Shown piece by piece: positions 1 through 13,300 of a stretch of 64,000 bases of DNA; the first letter of the stretch is position 1; each line of letters begins with the position of its first letter. Source of the stretch: Symbiodinium kawagutii (lineage: Eukaryota > Sar > Dinophyceae > Suessiales > Symbiodiniaceae); the NCBI GenBank assembly GCA_009767595.1, contig VSDK01026402.1:114237-178236 (forward strand). The letters are read 5' to 3'. A program made the position numbers and the translations under genes. The notes under the pieces were generated by a model. It saw only the letters and a list, made by a program, of their open reading frames with translations. It searched no databases and was not told the DNA's origin.

Positions 1-165
1 GATGGATGGATGGATGGATGGATGGATGGATGGATGGATGGATGGATGGATGGATGGATGGATGGATGGATGGATGGATGGTTGGATGGATGGATGGATG
101 GATTGGACTGGATTGGATTGGATTGGATTGGATTGGATTGGATTGGATGGATGGATGGATGGATG
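1..165. repeat. GATG then GATTG microsatellite
   Basis: Near-perfect (GATG)n to about 105, then (GATTG)n, then GATG again. It produces three meaningless overlapping ORFs. Confidence 0.95.
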
Positions 166-455
166 GATCCATGTCCCTATCATTCTCAGCTACCTCGGTA
201 TACCATTGTTGCAGCAGTTGCACCATGATTTTGCGTGGGATTGAGTAGTTGTTCAGATGGGGCCTGATAAACCGAACTGACTTGAGCAAACTGTCCGGTT
301 CATTCATGTTTATTCAGTGTCATGCATTAATCATGTTCAACCATGTTCAACCATTGCCAACCCTGATTATACACATATTCACATACAAAATTATACATTG
401 TGAACCCTGATTTTTCCCCACGTCAATAGGTCATTCTCATGCCTGTCAAAGCCAG

Positions 456-536
456 CTACAACGGCCAGGCAAGCTGAACCTTCTGCGGGACATCTCGCTG
501 GCTCTCAGATATTTGCATCAACAAGACAAGACTCTC
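456..536 (+). CDS. Kinase exon: hinge/alpha-E helix
   Basis: Follows the acceptor aagccag. It encodes 27 residues with LQRPGKLNLLRDISLALRYL then HQQDKTL, the alpha-E helix leading into the catalytic loop. It must stop before a GC donor at 537, because the next exon then supplies VHGDLKGSN with normal seven-residue spacing after YLH. Phase 0 at both ends. Confidence 0.75.
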
Positions 537-3500
537 GCGCCACGGTGGCAAAAAGGTGAAGGCTTCGTCGGATTTATCCTCGTCGCCATGGTGGGGGGCC
601 CCTTACCAAGCAAGCCACTAGCCACAGCTGACGACTGGGGTACGCTGGACACACCAAAGCCATCAGCCATCACCACCCTGAGAGATCCAGCAGTAAAGCC
701 TCAGGACTTGATGGTACATCATCGTAAACTAGAGGTATCTGATATCTAGGGGGTTCATTCATATTGTCATGGTAGTTCATTAACACGGATCCATTTTAAT
801 ATCATCAATTCAGGGGTACTTCATACGGATCTACTATAAATGTTGTTGACCATCAATCATTACATATCATCCATCAAACCACTTCATGAACATGTTGAGA
901 AGGGATCAGCCATGAACATTTGCCATTGTAGATTCGGAATTGCCAACTCAAAAGGGTTGGTAACAATCAGTAAGGGTTATCAAGAATCCTAGATCCACGT
1001 TAAAGACTCCATGCAGGGTACGGGAAAACACGGACCATGCAATAGTTGGTGGCGGTCAGTAGCACATGGAAGTCCCATTAATCCGTATCGAACAAAAGTT
1101 GAGTTGGTGACGAATCGTCATGAACCGTGGGTCATTCACTATGATGATTGCCATCATTAACCATCATCATTACGGATATATCCCGGTCATGACACCACCA
1201 TAGGGGCTTAACCACATCCACAGGCTTGTGATGGCTCCCATCTCTCAGGTGCATGGCGATTTGAAAGGTTCCAACGTGTTCCTTGGCCAACCCAGGCGGT
1301 GTGATGCCCTGCAGTTCCTGGTGAGGAGAACTTTAGGAGAAGCGGCTTGTTACCATTACATACCCTCCTTTGCAATTAGAGCTACCCTCATGATGCTTAA
1401 GATGCGTGGTAATGGAAAACAATAGTAGTGGTTAGTATGTAACATGACCTCGAACAATTTGCTCGCGCAACTACCACGCAACTTTGAAAAAATAGTATTG
1501 CCTTACCAGCTTCGTCCATTGGTTCTCCACCTATCCGGCGGGTTTGCCCAGGGCCTCAAGCATAAACACAGCTTGACTGGTTCTTGGCGGGATAGCGCAT
1601 GATTTACTTTATGACTGTAGCATCAATCCTTATCAAGTGTCATTCGCCATGATTTACCATGATTTAGTGTTGTGAAAACCACTATGACTCATCATAAAGC
1701 CGCAGTACCAGGCATTGACCCAAAAAAGTCCAGCATCAGAAGTCAAAAAAGTCGCAGCTTCAAACATCATCAACCACTGTAATAACTCAGGTTGATGAAG
1801 CTCAGGGCCCTCCCCAGGGGGCCACCCAGGGGCGCCGGCCGGGCAACCCCGTGGCGCCACGGCTTGGCCCAGGTTCGTTGAGGGCTCGGGTGGGCCTCTC
1901 CCACGCGCCAAACTGGGGGATTTCGGACTCTCCAGGCGCGCTTCACGGTGAATGGAGTTCTGTGGGCACGGTGGTTTCCCATCATTTCCCATCCAATCCA
2001 ATTGGCGAATAACCTACCGAATATTGGGGCAATAAGCAAGAATGGATTATTCCCAGAAATAGTATGATTGGTTTCCCATCCAAACCATGGGGATAAACAA
2101 CCAGCTGGTTTCTCCAATGGTTGATTGCCAAATCATAGCTGGTTAATGGATCATAATACCAACTATTCCCCAATGGGTCAATATTGAGCAACGAATAATG
2201 GGGGATAATGACCAACAATAGTAGTGGGAAAACAATGCTTACTCATGGGGAACCAGGGGTACGGGGTTTTGACCCACAGCCAATTGGCAAGACTTCTCTA
2301 AGCATTGTTGGGGGAATAACTCCAAGAAGAACTGCTGGTTGGTGGTTTTAGAGAGGATTATTAGAAATAGGGGGATGATAACCAACAATAGTGGTTAAAG
2401 AACTTGCCGGGGGTTTCAATCATTTTATATCTTCCCTTGCAAGTATTAAACAATGCTTGGTTGACAAGCATATTTTTCGTAGGGGTGGTTGAACCACCAA
2501 CCAGTCATGATTTTGTTATGATAAGGGTATGCGGTATGATGGTATGATTATTTACCACAATGAGGATATGATAATTGTGAATAACATTAATTGTAATGGT
2601 TGATTGAATGATGGTTATGAATGAACAATGGTTAATTTCAATGATTATAATAAGGTTATGATAATGTAGATAGCATGGTTGTTTTTAATGGTGAATGGAT
2701 AATACAGGGGTGAATGTAATGATTATATTGATAATACTGGTGAACATCATGATTGTAATGGTTCAACATCCGTGACTGAGTTATTAATGGTTAATGTTTT
2801 CCACCAATGTTTTTTGTTCATACAACCTGTGGTTAATAATAATAGGGTGGTGGGTGGCGGGAATGAACCGTAGCAAAAGTGATAGGGTTCAAGAAACTGT
2901 TTCACAATGATAAACAGCTGGTTTGTCATTGTGAATCATCGTTATTAGGTGGCAAATGATGATGACTGGGTAGGAATGGTGAATTTCAGTAGCAAGTCTT
3001 CAATAATGATCGTTTGCAGTATGATCCACAATAGTATCAAGAATGGTTTGATAGAATTGTATCAGTGGTAGCGTGATGGTTCCACAAGAACAATATGGTT
3101 GCACAAGAAACCAATAATGAATACAATGGTACCATTAACTTCTAATAATGGTCTTGATAATCCACTTCCAACAGCGGTATCAGTTGTGATCAATGTACCA
3201 GGGTGTACCTTTGCTGGCTGGGTGGGGCCTGAGGAGGTAGTTCCAGTCATCAACCCATGACTGAGTCCTTGATAGGAACCCATAACTTGGCGGTTCCCAA
3301 TTTTGAGAGCCAATGGTCAAAACTCATGGGTAATCAAGTATTTGCACCAACCATAATTTCACTCTCAATGTCGATAGTGGTGATAATATCATCCTTGATC
3401 TCAGCCAATCGTAGCGATCATACTGCTCAACCATGGTCAAAGATACGGGGGCCCTCCTTGTTCATCCTTGGAGTCCTGGTTCCTCAGGTCGTGGACGCTG

Positions 3501-6500
3501 ACGATGTTGATCACACCATCCATGATCCATTCGAGTCATTTCAACAAGGTCTTCCAGGCTGATCACACGGTAAACACCAACAACAGCTAGTTCCGGTACC
3601 GCTTGCGATGGATCATCATCAAGCTTCATACACTTAGATCCATTAACTTCCCACTGGTTGATACTTTGACCGTCACTACTGCTCGTTGATAAAACCATCA
3701 ATCCATCATCATTGACCATCATTATAAACCATGACTATTTAACCAGCAGTGCAGTGTTAAACCATGATTTCTGACCATCCTTAGTCAGGGTTATTATCTA
3801 CCACCATTGGTCACGATCTGGTGGTTTGAAAAGATGGGTAACCCCCAATCATCCAGTTTAATTTAACCATCTATAGTGATCAACCAACCATTTTTTGGAG
3901 GTTCCCTATGGCTTGAGAAACCACCATCAGTTCCTATATCCCCTACTCTTGCTGCTTATTATCCCCAGCTTTATAAACCATTCACCACAGGGTCAAACCA
4001 TGGTTTATTCCATTCCGCTTGAGAAACCACCATACAGTAGTTGTTTAACTATTGTTGTCGGTTGTCTTCTTTTGTGAACCATTATTAACCATTGTTAACC
4101 AGTATTAAACGATATGAACCATTATTGATCTATTGTTAACCAGTATTAAACGATGGATATCCACCATATGTCTGTATTATCTGTTGGTTATCTTCTTTTA
4201 TTAATCCTTATTAACCATGTTTAAACGATGGATATCCACCATATGTCCGTATTATCCACTCAACTGCCCGCGGCAGCTCAGCAGGTTCCTGTATAAGACG
4301 GAGCACGTCATGGGGGGCTCTCTGCGATGGATGGCACCAGAGATTGCTACAGGTGCGGCGCACGGCAATCTCACGAAGGTTTCTTTTTTTCGCTTTATAA
4401 GGAGGCAAAGGGATTTTGTTTTATTATTGTTTAATTGATTGGTGGCGATGGTCGTGAATAATGATTGCTAATGATTGACTTGACTCTTTTTGATAATGGC
4501 TTAGGTACATTTTTTCCGGTGTTGAAACCGCCTCCGTGTGAGTCGTCGAAGATCAAAAGGGAATTTCATTGTGGGATTCCTGTTCAAGATGGGTTTAATC
4601 ATGTAGAAAATCCCATAAATTACTGTAGCAGGTATGCGGCATTTGAAATGAAGGGACGGAATTGTGGTCGAAGAATGGTTGATAAAGGTTTGATACATGA
4701 CAGAATGCTTAGCAATGGTTGAAAATGCTGGTATACTGTAGTGATGGTGAATATATAGTGGTTAATACCAACATTATACTGGTATACTCGTATACATTAT
4801 ACCAGTATTAGTGGTATTTACCATTGGTGGCAACCACTTGGGGTTTTATACCAGCTGACTTTGGCTCCTTTGGAAACACAGCTGAGAGGATGGCCAGGGC
4901 AGCGAAACGCCTAGGATCGAGTTCCCACAAGCTAAGCATGCGTAACCATGAATCATCCATGATTCGTCTCTCGGACTTGGACTTCGAAGTTTTTGTGAAG
5001 GTGAGGTCCCTTTTCGTTGTAGCATGATGAACCGAACATGGGCCTCTCACTGGTCAACTGAACCAATAAAGCACAAGGGATCCAGAAGACATCATGGCAA
5101 CGAGCCTTCAACGGGCAGCCACTAGATCGGTCATTCCCTGGATGGGGCTTTGTCAATGTTTAGCAACCAACGGCCATGGGAAAGTGAAGATCCCAACACT
5201 GCGAGTAGTTTGGTCATTTACGGGATATTTACCAGGGGAACACGGTATTGACGAATAGGAATGTCAATCTGTTGGCCATTTTTTTGCTAACATCAGCGCC
5301 GCCAAAAATCATTTGCCTTTCATATTTGGGCCACGGCCAATGCCAACCAACCAAGATCGCCACGGGTAGGCGTCGTCAACCCATCCCATCAGTTGGACTC
5401 TAGGGTGGGTTCCCTTAGTTAGCCAGGTTGGTCCATAGCTAGGGTAACTACTAGGCAAATGGTAGATATGACCATAGTTGTAACTAGTAGTTACCCTAGT
5501 TGTGGCCCTAACTAGTAGTTACCCTAGTTATACTAGTTGTATAAATGGCTTCTTGACCAACTTAGAACGTTTGGGGGGGCCCACCTTGCCACGTGATTTT
5601 TGGGGCCAGGCCACGACCGATCTCCGTCATGAGCCCAGTCTCGCTGCCAGTCTCGCTGTGCACAGCCAGGAGTTATACCTGGCATGTGAAAACCAGCTAT
5701 CGATAGGGGTATGTCTCAAATAGCGGACCGCCAAGGCACAAGTCATCCTCAAATAGTTTGCTTTACATGATTAATCGGTGATTTTAGGGGTCCTCCAATT
5801 TGAGAAACATCCATGTACTGGTGGGTATTGCCACCCAGCCATGTTGATTTCTGATATCTCGTCCCTTTTCAATCGGATCCTACTTTGGAGTCATTTGCAG
5901 GAACATCCATGGACAGTCACCAATGGACCATGAACGTTTGTGAATGTCATATGCATAATAATGTGTATAGATGTATTTTCTATTCCCTAGTATTGTTGGT
6001 TGTCCCCTACAACCAACCATGAACCATAAATCAGCCGCTATTAACCAGGACGACCCGTTCTCAACTATTATCTAGTCTAGAACTATTATCCAGTCTACAA
6101 ATCAATGAACATCTACATGCACACACACATGCAGATACATGCGTTGTGTCGCGTCGTCGCATTTAAATGCGCCAGAAATGCCATATGGGAAATTCGTTGG
6201 TGGGTTCGCAAATGACTGATTGTTCTGTTATTCGGCTGCAATGCATAGTAGCAAGCATCAATCAAGCAGTAGCTTGAGCAGTCAAGAACCAGCTGCATCA
6301 ATAAGATCCTCGACAGGTGAAAAAAATAAAATCCTAGTACCTGGAGGTCCTTTTATTCAGTTTTACTTTATTTTATTTGAGGTTTTGTGGGTCCGAGCCA
6401 TGCTTTCCAAGACCATGTCTCAGGCTGGGACTCCTCAGAAATAATATGTGCAAAATATTCGGGGGTATTCCAGCTAGCCATGAGGCAACCCTGCAACATA

Positions 6501-9500
6501 GTTGGAACATGCTGGAACCCCCTGGAGTATATTTGTACGTGTGACTTGATTTTATTTTATGTTTGGCCTGGCATCCCTATCATATTATTCCTATTTTATG
6601 TTATTTTATTCTTATTTTGGCTTCGGCTGGGTACCACTGAGTGTAACTCATCACCAACCTTTCGAGCTAAACATTGGACAGTTGAGTTACTTGTTTGAAG
6701 TGGGTCGTTTTTTTAAACCAATACTTTGCGAAAAAAGAGAACGACAAGGATCTAGTAGATTTACTGTCTCTTCCAACTGGCCATCCCTACTAAACATTTG
6801 ATTTTTGCTCCGGGCTGCTGCAGGTTCTAAACATTTGATGGCTTCATGTAAATCATTCATCGATAAGTTGGACACCATGGATTAGTTTTCTTTCCGACGT
6901 GTCAAATAGTGGCACTGCAGGAAAACATAACTGTACCAAAACGGAAGATGGGTCTATGATGGGTTAACCTTTTCTTCCTCGCTCACGGAGCCCTAGCGTT
7001 ACGCAAGGCTTCCACCGCGCCTGGTCAAAGCTACAAGCTGGTAATGGAACGGTTTTTTCTGGCTCTACGATGGCCGTGCGATGGCCTATGATGGGCCTAT
7101 GATGGGCTTATGATGGGCCTATGATTGGGATCAGAAAATTTAGGCACGCCAGGTGTGTCTGTGATGGGTTCATGATGGGTCGTTAATGAACCAAAACCAA
7201 ACAATCCACGCAACCGAATGGACTCCATTCCCAGTATTCACAGGAGCCGTTGATGCTAGCGAAGGCTTAATGAAAACCCAGGAAACCAACCTCTACCACA
7301 TGGACTTACCACCAGAGAGCTGGGCTACCTGGTCTTTATTTCACTCCGCCCCTACCTGCTGCTTCATTTGGATTCATTTGGTTCCTGCCCATCTGGTTGA
7401 CCAGGTTGGTCGCAAACTACAGTGTCAAGTGGGTCTTAATCAAAAGTTGCAATGACCTTGGAAAGACGACAGTTTATCGCACAGAAAAAAGATTAACGCG
7501 GAAAGCGCTTGAGGCATGGAATAAAATCGTGGGGGTTCTGGCTATTGTTTGAAATTCAGTTGGGACCCCTCGTGGGCATGAGGAAACAAGTGTGAGAGGC
7601 TGGTGCCAAGGTTCTGGGCTGGGACCCCTTGGGGTCCCAGGGCATTTGGTTTCTTGGTTTCATATTTGCAGGTGAAAGGTGGGACCCTTAGTCTTCACCA
7701 CGTTCACGTTCCATTGCCAAGTCCATGTTCAAGGCTGGGACCCCTAATCTTCTATTGTTTCAAGGCTGGGACCCCTTCGTTTTATTGAGGGATCCCAGGT
7801 CACTGGGTACTACCCATCGGGTATTCAATAAGTGAATCAGCTGTATCCAGCAACCAACAGTATCCAGCAACAAGCATAGTAGAAGCAGCTGCATCCGTAA
7901 CCAGCAACCGTGGCACCCAAAACGCGCGGATGCCACGTTGATCACCGGGCCCTTCAGGTCCTGCAAGGCCGATATCTTTTCCCTGGGCGCCCTGGTGAGT
8001 GGGGGCCTAAGCTGAGGGGTCATGTGGCAATGGTATTTCTGACTGGTGAAACGGTTCACCAGCATTTTATAGTTTTGTTTCTTTTTGGGGGGGGTACGAC
8101 CATTAATAATGATCAATATTAGGGTCAATAGCCAACAGCGATGTTTCAACGACTACTAGTTGGTGGTATTTACTGTAACCCTTTTCAGATTTTCCCAGCT
8201 GTAGTTGGGATGGTTGGTTGTTTGTCCAATGTTTGTCATAGGGGTTTTCCAGCCGCCAACCAGTCTGGTCAGCTATCCATATCCGGTTCACTGACTTGGA
8301 TGATCATTGATGAATGATCATTGGTCCCACTTGAAGCAGGCATGATAAACGGAATAGTTGAGTGAACCAACCAGCTATCAACTCGGCCCATGATTGATAG
8401 TTGACTATGATCCATCAATATCATTATCAATGTTTTACAAATGGTGATGGTTTGTTTGTTCATGATTAATAGTTGACTACGTGTCATCAACCATCAGAAT
8501 GAACTGGTCGCAAGAGGTCAATGTGCACTCCTGTGAATGATTTTCTCAACTGTTGGTACACAAACCGACTTGCTGTTGGTGCTCAACAGTGGGCCGAGCT
8601 GTTTGTCCATCAACATATTGGTTTTTTGGACATGCATTGTTATGGTTTGTATTGGTTTTGTGTCATGGCCTATGCACCACCAGAAAGCGGTGGAGTGTTG
8701 GTGACATGCCCGGCATGACCATCCGTGTTTGACGGAAGCTACTGGCAGTATCGGCAATAGCATTTGCTTACAAAGAGCAGGGCTATTCACAAACAATTCA
8801 CAGAACCATCATCTAACAGCTATTGGGGCTGCAAAATCATTCACAATTTTTATCGTAGAAGCACCATCTAACAGCCATCATTATCAGCCACTAGATGCCA
8901 TTGTGATACCACACATATCTGGGTGGATTACAGCTATGAACTGTGCTTTAATTTGCTTTTTTGGGGCTTGATTTACCATATAACCATGAAAGCCGTCAGA
9001 CTTTTAGCAAGGGATCTAGAGGTTATATGGTAAATCAATCTAACAGCTAACAGCTGCCAAGAAATCACCTAAAAGCCACCAAGAAATCATCGAACAGCTG
9101 CGGCAAAAAGACACATCTTATGGCACTGGGCTGTGCTGGTACTCGCACGCGCCGAGGCTTTGTCCTGACGGTGCCTGGGCGGTGAGTTGGAGCGGCGCTT
9201 GAAAAGCAGTTGGTTTCCAATCCGATCCCAGTGGGAAGAATTCTCCAAGCAGAATTGGGGTGATAAACAACACAATAATATCATGGTTAAAGAATATAGA
9301 GGTTAATTGTTTATAGAATAAAGATAGACAATAATATAAAGGTTAAACACTAATATAAAGTTAATTATCACAGTGTTTAATTGGGGTGATAAACAACAAT
9401 ATGATGGCTAAACAACAACTGGCTGGTGGTTTCAATCATCTTTCTAGTTTCCCTAAAGCATAAAAAGATGTGGGTTTATTTAAAGCATAGTAAAGCATAG

Positions 9501-10328
9501 ATAAAACATCATCATTGGGGTAATCACCAACAATAATGGATTAATGTTGGGGTAATGTTGGGTAATGCCAACCATCCAGCTATGAATTGAACCATCAAAT
9601 GATAACTGGCTGCTGGTTTCACACATTTTTGATTTTCCCTAGTCTTTTTTAAATAGCATAATTGAGGTAATTACCAACAATAATGGATGCTTCGTGGTTT
9701 TATAGGGGATTATAATTGTTCGCTATAGGGGATAATAACCAACAATAATTGTTAAACAACAACTGGCTTGTGGTTTCGAACATCTTTCTATTTTCCCTAA
9801 CAAATGGTTGGTTGACTAATATTTTTCATTGGGGTTGAAACCACCAATAATTAACCATAGATAAGAGTTTTATTTAAGTTTACCGGTTTAACAGGTGGTT
9901 ATCTATGACGGGTATCCATGTTTAACTCTAATTACCTATGGTTATTACAGGGCAACCAATGATGATCATCGACTTTTATAGGTAGAACTCAGGTGGTTTT
10001 CTATGCTTAAGTATGGTTAAACAAGTAAGACATTTTGATATTGTGAAGGTCATGGTACCGTGGATCTTCCATGACAGACTGCTTGAGCCTCGAGCCAGTC
10101 GCTCGCTAGTTGTCAGTTCTAGAAGTTGGTCATCGAAAGCTTTCGCATCCACAGCAAACAATGAAGCAACGGGAGTATGCCAACAGCCAAAAAGGTATCA
10201 CCTCTATATAGGATAATCAGCAGTAATTACTCTAAATAAGTACTTGGTATATACAGTAGTGGTGTTGTATTCAATTGATTTATATAGGTAATCTATATGG
10301 TATAGAGTAATGTGACTACCATATACAT

Positions 10329-10383
<55 letters not shown>

Positions 10384-13300
10384 TAGAGTAATCATGTAAT
10401 CTATGGTCATCTCATCAATGCAGGTCCCAGCTCCAAATGATCTTCAGCAGCTTCTAAGGACATCAAACCTTTTGAGGGCGTGGACCGCAATCAGATTCTG
10501 AGCATGATGCGGAGGGGGAACCTCCCCAAACTCCACTGGCCACAAAAGGACAGCGCGCCTTGGCTCGAAGGCTTGGCTATCTTCGCTTGACCAACAGAGA
10601 ACAAGTTGACGACCAGGGATGGGATTTGTCAAGGATTCTATCACCTGCTAATCTTGCAAGATAGAAGGTCTATTTACGTCTATTTTAGCAATGAGACTCG
10701 AGCCGTTCTTGGAGGATTGTGGGTGGTCCTGTCCAAGATTTACCCTTGTGGGGAGTATTGTGTTGAGTTCCACCCCCTCCCTGTGTGAAGCCATCTGAAG
10801 CTTAGCTGATTCCAGCCTCAGGCATGTTTCCCCCATGCCGTGTCTAGCATGGACACCGTGTTGGATAACAGTCACTGGACAGTGTCTGTATCTTCAGAAC
10901 CTCCGGTTTTTGACTAGACATGAAGAGTTGTTCGGTTTAAAGACACGATCCGACTGTAGCTGGGTGCAACATGCCACAACCATCCCCAAAACTGCAATCT
11001 GTGCAAATCGGCCTTTCTGAGGGCTGCACCATTGATGGATAGACTTCATGCATCAATCAATATCTGTACCCCTTTTGTTCCTAAAGCCATGACCAAACTC
11101 TCCGTGCAGATGTGAAATGCAAGCCATTTTGAGGCAGCTTGTCCTGGTGAACATGCCAAATCGCTGAGAATCCCGTCCTAAAGGCCCGAAAAGAGTGGTA
11201 ACCCACTGAGTGAACTTAGGCTGGGGCCACCTCGCAAACGCCAGATACAAGGTATAAACCAACGAATCTAACCAGGAAAACCACTCTGCATGACCCATCG
11301 TCCAAGTTCACTGAGGAACCTGTGTCGCGCCTCGTGCGATTGGGGGATTTGTGCTACAGCGTTGAGCCATCCAAGAGGTGTCCTGGCGTCCGAGAGTCGT
11401 GGGATCCAATAAAAACTGTAAGGGTAAACCCTTTGGTAAACTAACGTGGCACTGGAAAATCCACCATGTCAATGGATTCCCAGTGTTTTACCGACAAAAT
11501 GTTATTTCGATTGGACGATCGACCAGCCATCAATCAACCATCAAACATGAATATCATGAATTGATCGCGTCAATGAATCGTCAATGAACATGATCAAAAA
11601 TAGCGACCATCATTAGCATATTGAATCGCGCGCATCACCAGAGATCCCTGGCGAAGCTCTCATGGTCTAGCGGGGCATGAGTCGTCAACGTTGATCATTG
11701 GATGAGGCGTTTGACCTTGGTGAAGCGCAAGACGCTCAAACCTTGATGTCTTGATGTTACCAGTAGCGCAGCGCTTGCGCGTTGACGGTACACCCTGACT
11801 TCGACAGGCTTGACAGAAAGTATGATACAGGCAAGATGTTCCGGAGACTTTCCCCAACTAACACATCGATCATGCATCCAATGCAGATGCATTGAAGCAA
11901 CATGACCACCACCTAAGAACCCCCTGCGAAAGCTGATGTCATGATGGAAATGGTTCGATTGCCAAGCTACTTACGGCCTGAGGGCTTCAATCCAACGATT
12001 GAAGGGATGATAGCGCTGATTTCAGTCACGACTCGCCCACAATCACCGGCATGAAACGTGGCAAGCGATACCTTGGACTATTTCTTATTAGCCGCCAGAG
12101 GTTGTGGCTTGGACTGCTCAGTGAAAATCTTGGTTTAGCACAAGTCTTGATAGATCCACATCAATAAACAATCATGATTGTTGATGATTTACCTCAAGGG
12201 GATCAATGAAAATCCATAGCACCATGAACAGCAGAGGTGATTTCCCTATGATGGCCTATGGATCTCCCTTTTCAGTTGATTCATCGCAAAGTCAGTGAGG
12301 TCACCATCCATGGGTCCGGTAATGGTGCCAGCCCTGCGCTCGCTGGGGGGACCTGCACTCGCTGGTGCCACGGAGACAGCCACAAGTCATCCCCGAAAAT
12401 CCACCAATGATCCGGCACTGCTTGGACTTCGCACCATCGAAGGCTCAGCCCTGGTATGGTGGCAATCCAACCTTGCACTTGGCTGATGTCGCTTTTCGAC
12501 TTGTTGATATTTAGAAATATCCAGCATCAACATGCATCAACGTGCATCAACTAGCTTAAACCGAGCCTCCCCCTGTGACTTGATCGATGTTATGTCCAAT
12601 CTGCAGTTGGTTGGCACTCGGCAGTCGCAAATTCCCAGCCTTCCACAGCAGTGCCAAGCGATCTCGCGATCTGAGGCCCGATATCATGAGGGCCGGGACC
12701 TCAGCAGATGGGGTGCACGATGAAATCGCACCAAGATGGACCCATCACTAACTTGGTGAGATGGGCATGGGTCAATATTAAGCAACAATAATAGGGAAAA
12801 CAATGGTGAATGATGGGAACCAGGGGTACTGTACAGGGTGAACTGACCTATAGCCAGATCAAGAAGAATATTCTCATGGATCAGCTGTCGGAGAATTTAC
12901 CAGTTGGGGGAAAACTCGTTTAGGTGAAAGGATCAGCGCAGTAGGCATCTTTTTTTGGAGTCCACTCATTTGGTGAGCCAGTCCAATTTGCGGAGAGTTC
13001 CAGCCTAGCCAGCCCCACGCTCGGCAACTGGAATGTCACACAGAAACAGATAGCAGATAGTAAGTGCTCCGCCCAGTCTTCAAGAATCTGTTTTGGCTAG
13101 ACATAAGTTCATGGTTTAGGGATAGCCACTTGACGCCAACGAAATGGTATTCCATACTTAACTTGTTTGTTTACCATTGGATTGGATGTACTGATCTACC
13201 GCATTAATCAGCAACTTCCAAGCTCGTGTTCAATTCCTCCACCTTAGTTCCTGAATCCTCGCATTAGAGATTCAGCTTCTGAACCCATGCTGGCTGCTAT

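Larger units (their letters stand above)
1948..4284 (+). other. Kinase intron rich in repeats
   Basis: Holds a family A element, a family C element, many degenerate tggttaatga-type words between 2500 and 3800, and a tandem duplication just before the next exon. The ORFs here (2747-3722) lie in repeats and show no coding character. Confidence 0.5.
4379..7967 (+). other. 3.6-kb kinase intron
   Basis: Phase and motif continuity (LTK then ADIFSLGAL) say no exon is needed between these points. It contains the ctagtagttaccctag repeats, the tatgatgggcc tandem repeat, several ggctgggacccct words and otherwise unremarkable sequence. Confidence 0.5.
7995..10458 (+). other. Kinase intron region, one small exon probably hidden
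   Basis: Contains the hairpin at 8970-9036, degenerate family C copies around 9230-9860 and a GATA microsatellite. A short exon for the rest of alpha-F (6-8 residues) should be here, but I could not place it with matching phase. Confidence 0.45.

Noticed and set aside
2..248. Three overlapping MDGW-repeat ORFs
   Set aside because: A tetranucleotide repeat is open in several frames; no gene.
4824..5027. Frame containing ADFGSFGN, at first sight a kinase DFG motif
   Set aside because: The real DFG exon is at 1873 and joins in phase to APE; this frame lies downstream of APE and lacks kinase context.
9159..9181. GFVLTVPGR before a gtgagt donor as the missing alpha-F exon
   Set aside because: It would fit by sequence, but its phases disagree with both neighbouring kinase exons.
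10740..11300. Minus-strand ORFs of 75-81 residues in the kinase gene
   Set aside because: They overlap kinase introns and show no family signature.
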